This document shows, piece by piece, positions 57,549 to 60,000 of a stretch of DNA of 60,000 nt (positions are counted from its first letter, which is position 1; every line of letters begins with the position of its first letter). The translations under genes and the position numbers were made by a program. The stretch is from Cristatella mucedo. Taxonomy: Eukaryota > Bryozoa > Phylactolaemata > Cristatellidae. The stretch spans positions 1,721,001-1,781,000 of the forward strand of contig WPIO01000019.1 of NCBI GenBank assembly GCA_009760855.2, written 5' to 3'. The notes below the pieces were generated by a model that saw only the letters and a program-made list of their open reading frames with translations, had not been told where the DNA came from and ran no database searches.

Positions 57549-57690
57549 ATGTATGTGTGTATGTATGTATCTCCGTCAGTAACTCCACAAAGTCATAAAG
57601 ACCATTTGGGTGTTACGCAGGAGAGTTTTGTATAGCACACTCACAGCCTAAGCGGCTTTCGGTACGCATTCGGTAGCCAACAGACTGTCG
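57549..57690 (-). mobile_element. LINE-B 3'-end fragment with tail
   Basis: On the minus strand it ends ...ACTTTGTGGAGTTACTGACG, then GAGATACATACATACA: the family 3' terminus followed by a tetranucleotide tail (CATA)n at 57549-57569. It shows that LINE-B tails differ from the ATT tails of LINE-A. Confidence 0.75.
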
Positions 57691-57699
57691 AGGCACTGT

Positions 57700-58280
57700 T
57701 CAAACTGCTGCAGACTGGTATGAGGAGAGCTCGCGGAAGTTGGCGTGAAGGAGTGGAGTTTCTCCTCAACTGTCTGCGTCTCCACACGTCTGCGGAGGTA
57801 GTATAATGTTTTGAGGGCGCTTCTGCTCGCCGACGGGCGTCCCCGTCCCGATACTAATTATGAACTATTGGTGGGGATGATCTAATAATTAAGACATCGC
57901 GGTATCATAGATCGCAAAACTTAAATATGGACAGGTTTAGACTGTACTGCCGGAATATATGTTGTTCGCTGATGTTTTTAATATACAAAAACGCTACAGG
58001 CACTTTCTTGGCAACGCTGCACAGGTAGCATGAAAGAGCTAATAAAGCGCTAGCTTTAAGCCAAGCCGCCTGCTTAGCGGGTGGTCAGCAATGCACTGAA
58101 CTCTGAACTCCATCTGAACTCCAGCTTGTTTCGCATCTAGGCTTCTACATCGTGGAGAGGTCTAGGCTGCCGGCGTAGGCTGGCTGTGCAGAACTTCTTG
58201 CTAGCGTGCCTGTGGACAACGCTGCCTAGGTAAATGCTCGGTAGACGGCCCTCTGGGAGGATGGTGTAGGGACAAACATG
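57700..58280. other. Unassigned stretch
   Basis: No open frame, RNA gene or named repeat seen between the LINE-B 3' end and the LINE-A 3' end. Confidence 0.45.
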
Positions 58281-58281
58281 G

Positions 58282-58472
58282 CTAATAATAATAATAATAC
58301 ACTTGATAAATCAACCTCAGAGAACCCAATCTCTCTCTAGGTGCTTTAAGTTTGCTGCAAAGGAGACACGATTGAATGGTCAGAGGTAGCATGCTCAATA
58401 AACAACAAGAACGACATGGTTAGGGGTGACATTCACAGGGTCAGCATGCAAGTATGGTTAGTGGCAGCTAGG
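58282..58472 (-). mobile_element. LINE-A 3'-end copy
   Basis: (aat)n tail, a degraded hairpin (aatcaacctcagagaaccca, ctaggtgctttaagtttgc) and 3' UTR (acatggttaggggtgacatt), truncated in the gttagtggcagc segment. Confidence 0.82.
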
Positions 58473-58579
58473 CCTCGAACCGTTCTCGCTTGCACAGCCA
58501 ATGTATTTTTCTATTCCCTCATGTTACATTGATGGAGACGTGGATCACTCCGTTTCTAAATTTCAGAGCCTGTTTGTTA

Positions 58580-59560
58580 ATGATAATAATAATACTAAGA
58601 GGTCTTTTATTGGCGCTCAAATATAACTTAATCTCGGTTTAGGCGTTTTAGCACTCTCCAAGAGAATCAGTACCCGAGGGTCAATGACATATGCAGTATC
58701 GAGCATGCACAAGTAAGCAATTGTCATGCTTGGGCAAGCATGCTTAAGCAAACAGGCAGACGCTCATGGCTGCCGATTAGCAAGACCTCTAACTATTAGC
58801 TAGCGCAGAACTATGCACACGTACGAATGCAAAGCGCACACGAATAAACAAAAACAAGTTCATTAAGGCAAAGGAAAAGCTGACCGAAACCGACGAGCTT
58901 TGAGCTGAGACTTAATGGATGCAAAGTCATTACAGGTATTGGCCGTATCCGGACACGAAAATCTGACTTATGGTGCATACGAAGTGAGGGAAGACTTGAC
59001 CCCCAAAATATTCCAACTTGATGCGAGGAGACCAGATGTTGACAAGCGGGTGGTGCGGTAGCACACCATGGATGAGCAAGTAGGGGTGGGATACCTAGGC
59101 TGGTGCAAGCGATGGAAGTGACGTGTAAACTAGGGTGAGGATCTTGAAGTCAATTTGATGCTCGATAGGGGACAGCGAAGGTCAGACAAAAGTGGGGTGG
59201 TATGACGGCAACGCTTTTGACGACTGATCAGACACATTGCCGAGTGTCGCACAAGCTTCAGGCGATTTAGGTCACAGGCTAGGAGTCCTGAATAAAAGAA
59301 ATTGCAATAATCTGGAAAAGATATAACAAACGCGCGAACTAGTTGGACCGAAGTACCCTTATCTAGGCAGGAACTGATGTTAGAAACGTTCTTTAGCTGA
59401 AAGTAGGCCGACTTGACTGGACGAAATTCGCCCATCTAATGACAACTCTCGCTTTGGTAAAACTCGCCTAGATTATGGACTGACGTCAGAGGCGCTATTC
59501 TAAATGAGCCTATCTTGGGGCCCGGTTTTGAAAACATTGGATTACTCTCTAGGTTTTCCC
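58580..59560 (-). pseudogene. Diverged LINE-A relative: 3' end and thumb domain
   Basis: On the minus strand it encodes VKSAYFQLKNVSNISSCLDKG, SVQLVRAFVISFPDYCNFFYS, GLLACDLNRLKLVRHSA and QKRCRHTTPLLSDLR. This is clearly the LINE-A thumb but from a separate subfamily. Its 3' end differs too: an (aat)n tail then gaggtcttttattggcgctc and aatctcggtttaggcgtttt. The left boundary is uncertain. Confidence 0.7.
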
Positions 59561-59562
59561 AT

Positions 59563-59783
59563 AACTTATGCCTGCTGACACTGTGCATGCTGCCACTAAC
59601 CACACTTGCATGTTGACCCTGTGCATATCACCCTAACCATGTTATTCGTGTTGTTTATCAAGCATGATACCACTCACGATTCGATCGTGTTTCCTTTGCA
59701 GCAAATTTAAAGCGCTTAAAAAGAGATTGAGTTCTCTGAGGGTGCTTCATAAAGTGTATTATTATTATTACTATTATTATTGT
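59563..59783 (+). mobile_element. LINE-A 3'-end copy
   Basis: 3' UTR (gctgacactgtgcatgctgc, accctgtgcatatcaccc), a somewhat degraded hairpin (aaagcgctta...gggtgcttc) and an (att)n tail. No coding part. Confidence 0.85.
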
Positions 59784-60000
59784 TAGGTTAGTCTTACCGT
59801 GGTTATGCTTCAGAAAGTTACTCACACTACAAACTGAAGTGTAGTCGATGCTGGATATAGAAATAACTGTGCTGCCGGTGCTGTGCGCGCGACATATTTC
59901 AGCATCTTATATCAAAGTTTAGCTGACCCCCTCCCCAGTTCGGCCGGCGATCGGCCGTTTAAGCGACGCAGGCGGGTGGGTATTTCGGGCGCGAATCTCG

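Overview
This 60 kb window is animal nuclear DNA, repeat-rich and intron-rich. It has no operons and no continuous long gene. It contains short exons with GT/AG borders, a CpG-rich promoter, LINE and SINE retrotransposons, Tc1-type and hAT-type DNA transposons, and many micro- and minisatellites. The repeat families suggest an invertebrate. I cannot name the species.

The one host gene I can defend is a prominin-family (CD133-like) gene on the minus strand, running off the left edge. Its first coding exon (33122-33323, signal peptide) sits in a CpG-rich block with a TATA box about 290 bp upstream. After a span of about 24.4 kb filled with transposons come seven exons: 8464-8672 (TM1 and the Cys-rich loop), 4889-5018 (TM2), and then 3948-4010, 2495-2558, 2297-2383, 1997-2193 and 289-375 (first extracellular loop). 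At each of the five junctions from 8464-8672 down to 1997-2193 the reading phases match and read open, which is strong evidence for the gene model. At least one exon between exon 1 and TM1, and probably one between 1997 and 375, was not found. The C-terminal half lies outside the window.

The rest is a transposon record. LINE-A is a CR1/L2-type non-LTR retrotransposon with an APE endonuclease, a reverse transcriptase with Y(A/V)DD, a 3' hairpin and an (ATT)n tail. It has two long degraded copies at 10.1-13.2 kb and 19.4-22.9 kb and about 16 shorter pieces. LINE-B is a second, related family with a different 3' end; its main copies are at 45.5-48.65 kb and 52.7-54.1 kb. SINE-1 is tRNA-derived and carries a 3' end very like that of LINE-A, suggesting it uses LINE-A machinery. 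SINE-2 is a different tRNA-derived family. Two Tc1/mariner transposase pseudogenes lie at about 25.6-26.35 kb and 30.5-30.93 kb. A compact hAT element at 51997-52306 closely resembles the SPIN ('Space Invaders') family and keeps an 8-bp target duplication with one mismatch.

Simple repeats include three large GA arrays (26.95, 30.97 and 34.8 kb), a (TA)n(GT)n block at 38.3 kb, a 22-bp minisatellite at 15.5-16.1 kb and a 20-bp minisatellite at 24.07-24.29 kb. To the right of the prominin promoter (34-60 kb) I found no gene I can name, only weak exon-like open stretches.
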